Assembly (NCBI GenBank): GCA_963790965.1
Contig: CAWBQO010000006.1
Location: forward strand, 62,001-126,000
Direction of reading: 5' to 3'
DNA length: 64,000 nt
DNA from: CAWBQO01 sp963790965
GTDB taxonomy: Bacteria > Bacteroidota > Rhodothermia > Rhodothermales > DASSAV01
In this document: piece after piece, positions 24,966 through 34,979 of the stretch
Layout of the letters: every line of letters begins with the position of its first letter
Numbering within the stretch: the first letter of the stretch is position 1
The notes under the pieces: generated by a model
The model's input: only the letters and a program-made list of their open reading frames with translations
Told to the model about the DNA's origin: nothing
The model's database searches: none
Translations under genes and position numbers: made by a program

Positions 24966-26804
24966 ATGCATCTCGATGCTCCACTCGGCGCAACGTGTTC
25001 CGCCGAAGGTGTTCAGTTCCGCATCTGGGCACCGCGCTTCCACGCGCTCACCTTGCTCGTCTCCAACGAATCGCTGCCCGTGCGCCCCTACGGCGGCGCG
25101 CCAGAGGACCAGCGGCAGCAAACACAGCCCGGCGTCTCGTGGAGGCGTTTTGAAGCGAAGGCGGAAGGCGACGGCTTCTTCAGCCACTTCGTGCCCGACG
25201 CGGCCCCCGGAATGCTCTACGCCTACGAAGCGGACGGCAGCCTCTTTCCGGATCCGGCATCTCGCTTCCAACCCTTCGGCGTACATGGCCCGTCGCAGGT
25301 GGTAGATGCCGCGCGCTTTCTCTGGCACGACGAGGCGTGGAAAGGTCTGCCGCTCAAGGACGTGGTCTTCTACGAGCTGCACGTGGGCACCTTTACACCG
25401 GAGGGCACCCTCCAGGCCGCTGCCGAAAAACTGCCGTACCTGCGCGACCTCGGCGTCACGGCCGTCGAGATCATGCCCGTCGCCGACTTCCCCGGGCGCT
25501 GGAACTGGGGCTACGATCAGGCCTCGCTCTGGGCACCTTCCCGCGCCTACGGCTCGCCGGACGACCTCCGCCGCTTCATCGAAGAGGCGCACCGCATCGG
25601 GCTTGCCGTCTACCTCGACGTGATCTACAACCACTTTGGACCCGACGGGGCCTACGCGGCCGCCTTCGGCAACTTCTTCAGCGAAAAGCACAAAAACCCC
25701 TGGGGCGCGGCAATCAATCTCGACGGCGACGGAGCCGAAGGGGTCCGCACTTTCTTCATTCAGAACGCGCGCCACTGGCTGACCGAGTACCACGCCGACG
25801 GCCTCCGCCTCGACGCGACGCACGTGCTCATCGACGATTCTCCGCAGCACTTCCTTGCAGAACTTTCGGAAGCCGTCTCTTCCCTCGACGGCCCACCGCG
25901 GCTCCTCGTGGCTGAGGATGAGCGCAATCTGAACACGCTGCTCGTTCCGCGCGAAAAGGGCGGCTACGGCCTCAATGCGGTGTGGGCGGACGACTTCCAC
26001 CACCAGGTGCGCAACCTCATCGCCGGGGACGAGCACGGGTACTACGCCGACTTCGCCCAAACGACGGCGGCCGATCTAAAGAAGACCCTGGAGAACGGCT
26101 GGTTCTTCACCGGCCAGAAGTCAAAGCTCCTTGGACATGAGCGCGGCACAAAGCCGAAAGGTGCGGACCTGAATCGCTTCGTCATTTGCATCCAGAACCA
26201 CGACCAGGTCGGCAACCGCGCGCAGGGCAACCGCCTCACCTCCGACACATCGGAGGCCGCCTACCGCGCCGCTTCTGCCCTGTTTCTATTTGCCGCCCAG
26301 ACACCGCTCCTCTTCCAGGGGCAAGAGTGGGGCACCCAAACACCTTTCCAGTTCTTCACGGATCACAACCCCGAACTGGGCCGCCTCGTGAGCGAGGGGC
26401 GCCGCAAAGAGTTTGAAGCCTTCGCCTCGTTCAGCGGCACCGTCCCCGATCCGCAGGACCCGGACACCTTCCGGCGTAGCGAACTCGACTGGACCGAACG
26501 CCGGAAGCCCGAGCATAGCGCCACGCTTGCGCTCTACAGCCGCTTGCTCGCGCTCCGTAAATCGCTGCCGGAAGGGATAGAGGTTGAGGCGTCCGGCAAC
26601 GCCGGTCTGTCCCTCCGCCGTGGCGAGTATCTGATGCTGCTCGCCCTTCGCGAGGGCGAAACCGTGCCCGTGCCCACGCGCGCTGAAAAGGTCTTTCATA
26701 CGGAAGAGGAGCCGTTCGCCACTAACGGCACCGCTCCGATCTTCGACAGCGGCAGCGTGCATTTCATGGTTCCCGCCGCCGTAATCATGCGGCTGCTCTC
26801 CTGA
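24966..26804 (+). CDS. treZ: Malto-oligosyltrehalose trehalohydrolase
   Basis: The 612-residue GH13 enzyme releases trehalose from maltooligosyl trehalose, the second step of the TreY-TreZ route. It has an N-terminal CBM48-like domain (RIWAPRFHALTLLVSNE), then YELHVGTFTPEGTLQAA, VEIMPVADFPGRWNWGYD and VIYNHFGPDG. The catalytic nucleophile lies in DGLRLDATHVL, the acid/base in LLVAEDERN and the transition-state Asp in IQNHDQVGNRA. FFTDH and WGTQTPFQFF near the C-terminus are typical of TreZ rather than glycogen branching enzyme. No treY is adjacent, so that partner must lie elsewhere. The ATG at 24966 is preferred over a TTG six bases earlier. Confidence 0.92.
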   Translation: MHLDAPLGATCSAEGVQFRIWAPRFHALTLLVSNESLPVRPYGGAPEDQRQQTQPGVSWRRFEAKAEGDGFFSHFVPDAAPGMLYAYEADGSLFPDPASRFQPFGVHGPSQVVDAARFLWHDEAWKGLPLKDVVFYELHVGTFTPEGTLQAAAEKLPYLRDLGVTAVEIMPVADFPGRWNWGYDQASLWAPSRAYGSPDDLRRFIEEAHRIGLAVYLDVIYNHFGPDGAYAAAFGNFFSEKHKNPWGAAINLDGDGAEGVRTFFIQNARHWLTEYHADGLRLDATHVLIDDSPQHFLAELSEAVSSLDGPPRLLVAEDERNLNTLLVPREKGGYGLNAVWADDFHHQVRNLIAGDEHGYYADFAQTTAADLKKTLENGWFFTGQKSKLLGHERGTKPKGADLNRFVICIQNHDQVGNRAQGNRLTSDTSEAAYRAASALFLFAAQTPLLFQGQEWGTQTPFQFFTDHNPELGRLVSEGRRKEFEAFASFSGTVPDPQDPDTFRRSELDWTERRKPEHSATLALYSRLLALRKSLPEGIEVEASGNAGLSLRRGEYLMLLALREGETVPVPTRAEKVFHTEEEPFATNGTAPIFDSGSVHFMVPAAVIMRLLS

Positions 26805-26840
26805 CACTTCAGTTGCCCCACGTCGCCGGAAGGCGCATCA

Positions 26841-29357
26841 ATGGCTGAGCATTTCGCCCTGCCCGTAACCAATCCGGTGGTGGTGTTCGCCATCGTGATG
26901 CTGATCTTGCTGGTCGCGCCGCTCGTCTTTGCGAGGCTGCGCGTCCCCGGCATCGTCGGGCTAATCATCTCGGGCGTCATCGTCGGCCCGCACGCGCTCG
27001 GCGTTCTTGAGCGCGGGGAGACGATGGAGCTGCTCGGGATGGTGGGCCTTCTCTACATCATGTTCATTGCCGGTCTTGAGATCGACCTGAACGAGTTCAG
27101 TCGCTACCGTAAGCGCAGCATGATTTTCGGAGCCATCACGTATGGCTTGCCGCAACTCATCGGCGCTGCGCTTGCCGCCATTCTGCTCGGCATGAGTCCG
27201 GCTGCCGCCGTGCTCTTCGGCAGCATCATCGCCTCGCACACGCTCGTCGCCTACCCGATCGTGAGCCGGCTCGGCCTGGCGCAGAACCAGCCCGTCACGA
27301 CGGCCGTGGGCGCAACGATCATCACGGACAGCGCGGCCCTGCTCGTGCTTGCCGTCGTCGCCGGTTCGGCCGAAGGCGACATCAATATGGCGTTCGCGCT
27401 GCGCCTCGGCGGCTCACTTGCCGTCTATGTAGCGGCCGTGTTTGTGATCGTGCCTCGCATCGGCAAATGGTTCTTTCGCAACCTGGAGGAGAGTTCCGGC
27501 GAGACGGAGTTCGTCTTTGTCCTCGCGGTCGTCTTTACCGTCGCCTTCCTTGCCGAGGTGGCGGGCGTGGAGCCGATCATTGGCGCGTTCCTGGCCGGCC
27601 TCGCGCTGAACCGCCTCGTCCCGAAGCGAAGCACGCTCATGAACCGCATCGCATTCGTTGGCGAGTCGCTGTTCATCCCGTTCTTCCTGCTTTCTGTGGG
27701 AATGCTGGTCGACGTGGCAGCGCTGTTCGTGAACCCGGATGCGTGGCTCGTCGCGGGCATCATGCTCGCGGTCGTAGTCGGCACGAAGTGGGTGGCCGCG
27801 TTCTCCACGCGCTGGCTCTTCGGCTTCTCGAGCGACGATGCCTGGATGATCTTCGGCCTTACCGTTGCGCAGGCGGCAGCGACGCTGGCCGCCGTGCTCA
27901 TCGGCATCCGCATTGGCCTGCTCAGCGAAGAAGTGCTGAACGGCACCATCCTCATGATCCTCGTCACCTGCCTGATCGGTCCGTGGGTGAGCGAGAGGTA
28001 CGGCCGACGCGTTGCGCTCGCAGAGGCAGAGAAACCCTACGAGCCGTCGGAAGCGCCTGAGCGCATCCTCGTCCCGGTCATCGATGTCGAAAAGGCCGCC
28101 GGCCTCGTCGAGTTGGCCATGCTCATCCGCGACCCTCGTTCGGAACAGGCCATCTACCCGCTCACGGTGGCCGGCGAGGGCGTCAATGTCCAGGAAAAGG
28201 TCGCCCTCTCACAAAAGCTTCTGGAGAACGTCGCCGGAACCGGCACCGCGGCGGACATTCCCGTCGTCCCCATTACCCGCGTCGATGCGGACGTTGCCGG
28301 CGGCATCCAACGCGCTATCACCGAAGAAAGCATCACCACCGTCGTCATGGGCTGGGACGGCAACAGCGCCGCCCGGGGCGTGATGTTCGGCGGCGTGCTG
28401 GACCGGCTGCTCAAGGAGACGCGCGGCATGGCGCTCGTCTGCCGCACCCTCGCCCCGCTCAACACGATGTCGCGCATTCTGTGGACGGTCCCGCCCTTCG
28501 CGGACCGCGAGCCCGGCTTCGCAACCGCCATGCGCCTCGTAAAGACACTCGCAAGCCAGCTTGGCGGCCGCCTTGTTGTAATGGCCCTTCCGGACATGGA
28601 GACGTCTTTGAAGAACAGGCTGGACGCGCTCAAACCGGAAGTCAAGACCGAATGGACGTCGGTAGAGCGCTGGGACCGCCTCTTGCCGTCGCTCGACAGC
28701 ACCATCAGCCCGAACGATCTCCTCGTCATGATGACCGTCCGGGAAGGTGCTCTCGCCTGGCGTCCCGGTCTCAACCGCCTGCCGCGCGTCGTGTCCCAGC
28801 GATTTCGGGATACGAGTCAGATTTATCTCTTCCCGTCCGAAGTCCCGCCGCGCGCCGCGCCCGCGGCAGATCGCCCGAACGGCGAAACGGAAAGCTCGCC
28901 GTTCAACTTCTGCGAAAAGATGCAGGTTCACCTGTCGGCGTCCGGCGCTTCCTGGGAGGAGGTGCTGACGCGGATCTTGGTCCAAACGTCGGACACGTCA
29001 TGGAGCAGGCTTGAAGGCACCGTGCAAGCGCTCACGGACTTTCGCTCCGGCTATGCGCCCGAGTGCGGGCGCGGAACGGCGCTCCTGCACGCGCACGTGC
29101 CCGGCCTTCAAGAACCCCAGCTTCACGTCGCCGTCAGCCGGGACGGGCTGAAGCTTGCCGCTACGTCCGGGCCGGTCTACCTGCTCGTCGTCCTGCTCAA
29201 TCCCGAAGAGCCGGAGGATACCGCCTACCTCGAGCGCCTCACCGAAACGGCCGCCCTGCTGCGGGACGAAGATCTGGCGCAAGCGCTTCGCTACGCCGCC
29301 TCTCCCGAAGAGGTGCGCCGCGCGCTGACTGAAGGTGCGAGCCTGGCGAGCGGTTAA
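26841..29357 (+). CDS. CPA2-family cation:proton antiporter with USP-like and EIIA-like cytoplasmic domains
   Basis: The 838-residue protein has about 12 membrane helices in the first 400 residues with Kef/CPA2 features: FARLRVPGIVGLIISGVIVGP, GLEIDLNEFSRYRK, IASHTLVAYPIVSRLGLAQ, GATIITDSAALLVLAV and VEPIIGAFLAGLALNRLVP. Residues about 410-660 look like two universal-stress-protein-like domains (RILVPVIDVEKAAGL; IQRAITEESITTVVMGWDG). The last 145 residues resemble a PTS EIIA domain: ALLHAHVPGLQEP corresponds to the active-site His region (His750), with VYLLVVLLNPEEPEDTAYLE and LLRDEDLAQALRYA after it. It probably exchanges K+ or Na+ for H+ under control of those domains. It converges with and slightly overlaps the TolC gene. 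Confidence 0.88.
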   Translation: MAEHFALPVTNPVVVFAIVMLILLVAPLVFARLRVPGIVGLIISGVIVGPHALGVLERGETMELLGMVGLLYIMFIAGLEIDLNEFSRYRKRSMIFGAITYGLPQLIGAALAAILLGMSPAAAVLFGSIIASHTLVAYPIVSRLGLAQNQPVTTAVGATIITDSAALLVLAVVAGSAEGDINMAFALRLGGSLAVYVAAVFVIVPRIGKWFFRNLEESSGETEFVFVLAVVFTVAFLAEVAGVEPIIGAFLAGLALNRLVPKRSTLMNRIAFVGESLFIPFFLLSVGMLVDVAALFVNPDAWLVAGIMLAVVVGTKWVAAFSTRWLFGFSSDDAWMIFGLTVAQAAATLAAVLIGIRIGLLSEEVLNGTILMILVTCLIGPWVSERYGRRVALAEAEKPYEPSEAPERILVPVIDVEKAAGLVELAMLIRDPRSEQAIYPLTVAGEGVNVQEKVALSQKLLENVAGTGTAADIPVVPITRVDADVAGGIQRAITEESITTVVMGWDGNSAARGVMFGGVLDRLLKETRGMALVCRTLAPLNTMSRILWTVPPFADREPGFATAMRLVKTLASQLGGRLVVMALPDMETSLKNRLDALKPEVKTEWTSVERWDRLLPSLDSTISPNDLLVMMTVREGALAWRPGLNRLPRVVSQRFRDTSQIYLFPSEVPPRAAPAADRPNGETESSPFNFCEKMQVHLSASGASWEEVLTRILVQTSDTSWSRLEGTVQALTDFRSGYAPECGRGTALLHAHVPGLQEPQLHVAVSRDGLKLAATSGPVYLLVVLLNPEEPEDTAYLERLTETAALLRDEDLAQALRYAASPEEVRRALTEGASLASG

Positions 29358-30706
29358 CCTTGCTCACCCACCCGCTCCAGAAGCGAGCCGGTGAGCACAT
29401 AAAGGTTCAACTCCGCCTGCTTGGCCTCGAACCGCGCCGTCACAAGGCGGCTGCGCGTGTTCAGGAGCGCCGTCTGCACCTCTCGCAGTTCAATGGAAGT
29501 GATCGAGCCGAGCTGAAATTGCTCCAGCGCCACGTCCACGTTCTGCGTGGCAAGAACAACGTTCTCTTCTTCGAGCGCCACGAGTTCAAGGCTGCTCCGG
29601 TAGTTCTCGTATGCCTGCGCGAGTCCGGCAGCGACGAGCGTCGATGCCTCCGCGATGGCGAGACGCGCATTTTCAAGGTCGATCTGCGCGTTCTGCAAAC
29701 GCCGCCGCCTGTTGAAGCCGTCGAATAGATCCAGAGACGCCGTGATGCCGTACTGGAACCCTCCGCGACGGCTGCCCACAAGTCCCGCCGACTCCACCAG
29801 GTCGTTGAAGACGTACCCGCCCGTGAGGTCGATCTGAGGAAACCAGTCGGCGCGGACTTCCCGCCGCGCGAGAAGAGACACTTCCCTCGCGTTCTCCGCG
29901 AGCTGCAGTTGCCGGTTATCCTCAGCGGCATTCTCGCTGAGGCGCGCGAGGCTTAAGCCCGGGTCGACCGAAATTTCGCCTTCAACTTCGAACGGGCCAT
30001 CAGGAGCGCCGCCGAGCCTCTGGACAAGGACGGCCTTCGACCCCGCAATATCCGCCTGTAGCCGGAGCAGCGCGGCGCGGTCCGCATTCAGATCGACGCG
30101 GGCGCGCCGGGCCTCCATTTCGGAGGCGGAGCCGAGGTCGCGTCGCAGCTCCGCGATGCGCAGACGCTCTTCAGAAGTAGCCACCACGTCCCGGAACACT
30201 TCGATCTGCTGCCGCTGCCGAACGATGCTGTAGTAGAGGACCAGCACATTGGCAATCGTCTCTTCGGCCACCTGTTCAGAAAAGATGACCGCGCGGCTGC
30301 TGAGCTTGCCGAGCCGCCGGTATCTCGCCGCCCGCGAGCCGCCGCTGTAGATCGTATAGGTCGCGCCCGCCGAAACATCGACGGCGTTGCGCCCCGCTAT
30401 CCCCGTCGGCGTGGTCTGCGACGATAAGAGACCGTTCTGGCTGTTGCGGGCCGTAAGGCCAAGGCTCGGCAGATAACCGGCATTCCCCAGCGAATACTCG
30501 TTCCGAGCAATTCGCGCGTCGTTCTCCACCATCTGCACGGTGAAGTTCTGCCGCAAGGCCAGTTCCACCGTCTCCTCCGCGGTCAGAAGTGGTGCGAGCG
30601 AATCCGCGCGCTGGGCCTGCGCCCGGCCGCATCCCAGCCAGAACATCGCGACCACAAGGACGGACCGCAACCACACCGCTCTACACACCATACCTTTGCT
30701 CCTCAA
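29354..30706 (-). CDS. TolC-family outer membrane efflux protein
   Basis: The 450-residue product has an N-terminal signal peptide (AVWLRSVLVVAMFWLGCGRAQAQ) and two repeated helical halves typical of TolC: LTAEETVELALRQNFTVQMVENDARIARN near the start and a second copy around residues 230-300. A coiled-coil pattern with Ala, Gln and Arg runs along both. It should form the trimeric outer-membrane exit duct for the RND pump encoded 12 bp upstream on the same strand. The Cys in the signal, WLGC, could make this a lipoprotein as in some OprM-type proteins. The stop overlaps the end of the convergent antiporter gene by four bases. Confidence 0.9.
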   Translation of the reverse strand: MRSKGMVCRAVWLRSVLVVAMFWLGCGRAQAQRADSLAPLLTAEETVELALRQNFTVQMVENDARIARNEYSLGNAGYLPSLGLTARNSQNGLLSSQTTPTGIAGRNAVDVSAGATYTIYSGGSRAARYRRLGKLSSRAVIFSEQVAEETIANVLVLYYSIVRQRQQIEVFRDVVATSEERLRIAELRRDLGSASEMEARRARVDLNADRAALLRLQADIAGSKAVLVQRLGGAPDGPFEVEGEISVDPGLSLARLSENAAEDNRQLQLAENAREVSLLARREVRADWFPQIDLTGGYVFNDLVESAGLVGSRRGGFQYGITASLDLFDGFNRRRRLQNAQIDLENARLAIAEASTLVAAGLAQAYENYRSSLELVALEEENVVLATQNVDVALEQFQLGSITSIELREVQTALLNTRSRLVTARFEAKQAELNLYVLTGSLLERVGEQG

Positions 30707-30718
30707 ATATCAAGCGCC

Positions 30719-33700
30719 CTACACGGCCACCGGCTCCTCCACACTGTCGACGGAAATCTCGGCCAGCGTGGCCGTCGCTTTGTGCGAGGTCAAGAGCGTG
30801 TAAATGGCCGGGATGACGTACAGCGTAAACACGGTCCCGATAATCAGTCCGCCCACGACGGCAATGCCCATCGGCACGCGACTCTCGGCTCCCGCGCCGA
30901 GCGCAAGAGCAATCGGGAGAATGCCGAGGACCGTTGAAAGCGAAGTCATCAGGATCGGCCGAAATCGCGCCGCCGCCGCCTCTGCTGCCGCCTCGATCAC
31001 CGTTCGCCCCGAAGCCTTACGCTGGTTCGCAAACTCTACGATCAGAATACCGTTCTTCGTCACCAGGCCAATAAGCATGATCATGCCGATCTGGCTGAAG
31101 ATGTTCATCGTCTGGTTGAAGTACCAGAGCGATACGAGCGCGCCGGTCAGCGCCAGCGGTACGGTAAGCAGGATGATAAGCGGGTCGCGGAAGCTTTCAA
31201 ACTGCGCCGCCAGGACAAGGTAGATGAGGATCAGCGCGAGCAGGAACACGAACGCGAGACTGTTGGAGCTTTCGACAAAGTCGCGCGAGGTCCCGTCGAG
31301 CGCCGTCGAGAACGTCTCGTCCAGCACCTCGTCGGCATGGCGCTGCATGGCCTCGATGCCGTCCTGAATCGTGTATCCCGGTGCCAGCTGCGCCGACACG
31401 GTAGCGGACGTGAACCGGTTGAACCGGTAGAGCTGCGGCGGGCGGCTGTCCTCTGCCACCTGAACGAGATTGTCCAGCGCCACCGGCCGGCCACTCGCCG
31501 TCCGAACGTACAAACTCCGCAGGTCGAGCGTCTCGGACCGGTGCTCCCGATCCACCTGCGCGATGACCTGGTACTGCTGCCCGTTTCGGATGAAGTATCC
31601 GATACGCTGCTCGGCCAGGGCAAGCTGCAGCGTCTGCGCTACGTCGAGAACGGAAATCCCGAGGCTCTCCGCCCGCTCGCGGTTAATGGAAACCGTCAAT
31701 TCGGGCTTGTTGAACTTGAGGTTTACGTCAACGAACGCGAACGTCTCGTCCTGCTGCGCCGATTCCAGGAAGCGCGGCACGGCGTCTTTCAGCTTGTTCA
31801 GGTTCGCCGCCTGGATGACGAACTGCACCGGCAATCCGCCACGCCGGTTCAGCGCAATCGTCTGTTCCTGCGAGACGTAAACGCGGGCCCCGGAGAGCTG
31901 CCCCACCCGCCGCGTAAGCGCGGTCGCAATCTGGTCCTGCGTGCGGCCCCGATCTTCGGCAGGAACAAGCATAATGCGCGAGAACCCTGAGTTCGTGTTG
32001 CCGCCGCCAAACCCCGGCGAGGTGATCGTCACGATCGCGTCCGCCTCAGGGACTTCATCTACAATAGCCTGCTGCAAGGCGTCCATGTAGGCGAGCATAT
32101 AATCGTACGACGCGCCTTCCGGTGCCGAGGCGCTGACACTGAGCCTGCTTCGATCCTCCAGTGGAGCCAGCTCCGAGGGCAAGGCCCGGAAGATGAGCAC
32201 ACTCGCGCCCGCACACACGAGCAAAATGACAAAGGCATACCACCGGTGCCGAAGAATGCCATCGAGCGACGACCGGTACCGGCGCGTCAACCACAGGAAG
32301 AACGGCTCCGTCACCCGGTAGAACCACGGAAACCGCTCATGCTTGCGCAGCAGCTTGGACGACAACATGGGCGTCAGCGTCAGCGCGACAAAGGACGAGA
32401 TGACGACCGAGCCGGCCAGCACGATCCCAAACTCGCGGAACAGCCGCCCCGTCAGGCCGCCCAGGAAGATGACGGGCATGAACACGGCCACGAGCGCCAG
32501 CGTCGTCGCAACGACGGCAAAGAAGATCTCCTTCGTCCCCTGAATGCCCGCCGCCACCGGGTCCATCCCGTCCTCGACCTTGGTGTAAATGTTCTCCAGC
32601 ACCACGATAGCGTCGTCCACCACGATGCCGATGGCAAGCACGATGGCAAGCAGCGTCAGCACGTTGATCGTGAACCCGGACAGGTACATGATGAAGAACG
32701 CGCCGATCAGCGAAACCGGGATGGCGAGGATCGGGATGAGCGTCGTCCGCCAGTCGCGCAGGAAAAGGAAGATCACCATCACCACGAGCAGGAAGGCGAT
32801 AAAGACGGTCTCCTTCACTTCCTGAATGGCCCGGCGGATCTCCTGCGTCGTGTCAAACCCGATCGCCGTCTCGATGTCCGGCGGCAAGTCCGACTTGATC
32901 TCTTCGAGCCGGTCATAAAAAGCGTCCGCAATTGCAATGCTGTTCGACCCCGGCAGCGGCCGCAGGACGACCAGCACCATCGGGATGTTGTCGCGCTTGA
33001 GCAGCGTCTGCAAATTTTCCGGTGCCAGCTCCGCCCGGCCCACATCCTTGAAGCGGACAATGGCACCTTCGTTCTCCTTGAGAATCAGGTTGCTGAAGTC
33101 CTCTACAGTCTGCAGGCGACTCAATGTCCGCACGCCCAGATCGACACTCTGCCCCTGAATACGGCCGGACGGCAGCTCGATATTCGACCGGCTCAGCGCG
33201 TTCCGAATATCCACCGCCGTGAGGTTGAAGGCCGCCAGCCGCTGCGGGTCGATCCAGAGGCGCATCGAGTAGCGCTTCTCGCCCCAGATGTCCACGCGGC
33301 TCACGCCGGGGATCGTCTGCAGGCGTTCCTTGAAGATGTTGTCGGCAATGTCGGAAAGCTCGAGCAGATCACGGCTCTTGCTGTAGAGGCTCACGCCGAT
33401 GATGGGATTGCCGTCGGCGTCGGCTTTCGAGACGACCGGCGGGTCCACGTCCGGCGGCAGCACGCCCATCGCGCGCGAGACGCGGTCGCGGACGTCGTTT
33501 GCGGCGCGCTCCAGATCGATGCCGAGGTCGAACTCCACCGAAATACTGGAGCGCCCCTCCCGGCTCACCGACGTGAGTGTCCGAATGCCGTCGATGCCGT
33601 TGATGGATTCCTCCAGCGGCTCGGTGATCTGCGCGTCGATCACATCGGAGTTCGCGCCCCGGTAGGTGGTCGAAACGCTTACCACCGGCGTCTCGATGTT

Positions 33701-33814
33701 CGGGTAATCGCGAACGCCGAGGAAAAAGAATCCGATGATGCCAAAAATGACCACCACGATCGACATGACCGTCGCAAGAACCGGCCGCCGGATGCTCAGC
33801 GCGTAAAGAGACAT
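30719..33814 (-). CDS. RND efflux transporter permease (HAE1 type)
   Basis: The 1031-residue pump begins MSLYALSIRRPVLATVMSIV and has the 12-helix AcrB/MexF architecture with two large periplasmic loops. The proton-relay pair is in TM4: LLAIVLAIGIVVDDAIVVLENI has the Asp-Asp motif, and the conserved ENIY-K-EDG follows. TM6-TM7 linker, YRSSLDGILRHRW, and the C-terminal GLVTKNGILIVEFANQR are also typical. It would export hydrophobic drugs, detergents or other toxic compounds, driven by the proton gradient. It lies between the adaptor gene (33 bp before it) and the TolC gene (12 bp after it), completing a tripartite operon. Confidence 0.95.
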   Translation of the reverse strand: MSLYALSIRRPVLATVMSIVVVIFGIIGFFFLGVRDYPNIETPVVSVSTTYRGANSDVIDAQITEPLEESINGIDGIRTLTSVSREGRSSISVEFDLGIDLERAANDVRDRVSRAMGVLPPDVDPPVVSKADADGNPIIGVSLYSKSRDLLELSDIADNIFKERLQTIPGVSRVDIWGEKRYSMRLWIDPQRLAAFNLTAVDIRNALSRSNIELPSGRIQGQSVDLGVRTLSRLQTVEDFSNLILKENEGAIVRFKDVGRAELAPENLQTLLKRDNIPMVLVVLRPLPGSNSIAIADAFYDRLEEIKSDLPPDIETAIGFDTTQEIRRAIQEVKETVFIAFLLVVMVIFLFLRDWRTTLIPILAIPVSLIGAFFIMYLSGFTINVLTLLAIVLAIGIVVDDAIVVLENIYTKVEDGMDPVAAGIQGTKEIFFAVVATTLALVAVFMPVIFLGGLTGRLFREFGIVLAGSVVISSFVALTLTPMLSSKLLRKHERFPWFYRVTEPFFLWLTRRYRSSLDGILRHRWYAFVILLVCAGASVLIFRALPSELAPLEDRSRLSVSASAPEGASYDYMLAYMDALQQAIVDEVPEADAIVTITSPGFGGGNTNSGFSRIMLVPAEDRGRTQDQIATALTRRVGQLSGARVYVSQEQTIALNRRGGLPVQFVIQAANLNKLKDAVPRFLESAQQDETFAFVDVNLKFNKPELTVSINRERAESLGISVLDVAQTLQLALAEQRIGYFIRNGQQYQVIAQVDREHRSETLDLRSLYVRTASGRPVALDNLVQVAEDSRPPQLYRFNRFTSATVSAQLAPGYTIQDGIEAMQRHADEVLDETFSTALDGTSRDFVESSNSLAFVFLLALILIYLVLAAQFESFRDPLIILLTVPLALTGALVSLWYFNQTMNIFSQIGMIMLIGLVTKNGILIVEFANQRKASGRTVIEAAAEAAAARFRPILMTSLSTVLGILPIALALGAGAESRVPMGIAVVGGLIIGTVFTLYVIPAIYTLLTSHKATATLAEISVDSVEEPVAV

Positions 33815-33847
33815 GGTGTCAACCTGGTGGAATGAAAGTATCCGCCC

Positions 33848-34963
33848 CTACTGGCGCAGGTCCGTAATCCGAACCGGCAACCCCGGCCTGACTTGCTGCA
33901 GTCCGCTCGTGAGCACGGTGTCACCCGAGGAGATGCCCGTCAGAACCTGCACCACCGAGTCCGTCCGCATTCCCGTTGTGACGGGGCGCTGCTCAACGCG
34001 CCCGCCGTTGAGCGCGAACACGCTGGCCCCGCTCAGCTGCGGCACAACCGCGATGGCGGGAACCGTCAGCGCCTCTTCCTCCGTGCCGAGGCTCACCTCA
34101 ACCTCTGCAAACGCGCCGGGCACCAGCGTTCGGTCGCTATTGCCTGTTTGCGCGCGAAGCTGCACGCTTCGCGTGTTCTCGGATATGTTCGGCTCAACGG
34201 CGTAGATCCGCCCGCGGTACGTCCGGTCGACGCCCTGCACGCGGAACGTGATGTCGTCGCCAGGTCGTAGTCTGCCGGAATAGCGCTCCGGCACCGTAAA
34301 GTCGATCTTGATCGGGTCGAGGCTCTGCAGCGTCGCGATACGCGTTTGCGGCGAGATAAAGCTTCCCTCGCTCACGTATCGCAAGCCGACGACGCCGCTG
34401 AACGGCGCGCGAATCTCGGTTTTTTCGATCTGCGCGTCGATGACATTGATCTCGGCCCGGAGCACGTTGACTTCGTTGAGCACCTCGTCATACGCCTCCT
34501 GACTGATGCCTCCTTTGTCGAGGATCTGCCGCTGCCGCTTCTCCCGCTCTTCAGCAAGCCGCAGCCGGTATACGGCCCTTTCTCGCTGCGCCTGCAGGTC
34601 GGCGTCGTTGATCTTCAGGAGCAACGCGCCGGCCTCTACCGCCGTGCCCTCGCGAACGAGTATGTTCGTCAGCTTCCCCGAAGCCTCGCTAACCAGATCA
34701 ACCGATTCGTTCGCCCGAACGGTTCCGGTCGTGAAAATTCGGTCTACGAGCGCCGTCGGCCCGACGACGTAAGCGCTCACCTGCAGGGTGTCCCGCGCCC
34801 GCGACGCGCCCGGCCCCGCCGCAGCGCTGTCGTCCGGCTTAAGCTTTGGCAGGGCAAGCAGCCCAAGCAGAACAAGGAGCATTACCGCGCCAACGGCTCG
34901 CTTGCCGTAGCGCGCCCAGACGCTCTTCCGTTCGGCCACTCCCGCAGGATTCTCGTCAATCAT
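33848..34963 (-). CDS. RND efflux periplasmic adaptor (membrane fusion protein)
   Basis: The 371-residue protein has an N-terminal membrane anchor (AVGAVMLLVLLGLLALPK), then SASGKLTNILVREGTAVEAGALLLKINDADL (lipoyl half), a coiled-coil hairpin (LRLAEEREKRQRQILDKGG), the second lipoyl half (EKTEIRAPFSGVVGLRYVSEG) and beta-barrel and membrane-proximal domains. It bridges the RND pump and the TolC duct. The gene lies 33 bp upstream of the pump and starts 16 bp after the end of the GlnRS gene on the same strand, so it could be read through from there or have its own promoter inside glnS. No dedicated regulator is adjacent. Confidence 0.93.
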   Translation of the reverse strand: MIDENPAGVAERKSVWARYGKRAVGAVMLLVLLGLLALPKLKPDDSAAAGPGASRARDTLQVSAYVVGPTALVDRIFTTGTVRANESVDLVSEASGKLTNILVREGTAVEAGALLLKINDADLQAQRERAVYRLRLAEEREKRQRQILDKGGISQEAYDEVLNEVNVLRAEINVIDAQIEKTEIRAPFSGVVGLRYVSEGSFISPQTRIATLQSLDPIKIDFTVPERYSGRLRPGDDITFRVQGVDRTYRGRIYAVEPNISENTRSVQLRAQTGNSDRTLVPGAFAEVEVSLGTEEEALTVPAIAVVPQLSGASVFALNGGRVEQRPVTTGMRTDSVVQVLTGISSGDTVLTSGLQQVRPGLPVRITDLRQ

Positions 34964-34979
34964 TATTCTATGCCCTAAT

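Noticed and set aside
32246..33835. Plus-strand frame of 529 codons rich in Asp, His and Arg
   Set aside because: It is the antisense shadow of the RND pump gene.
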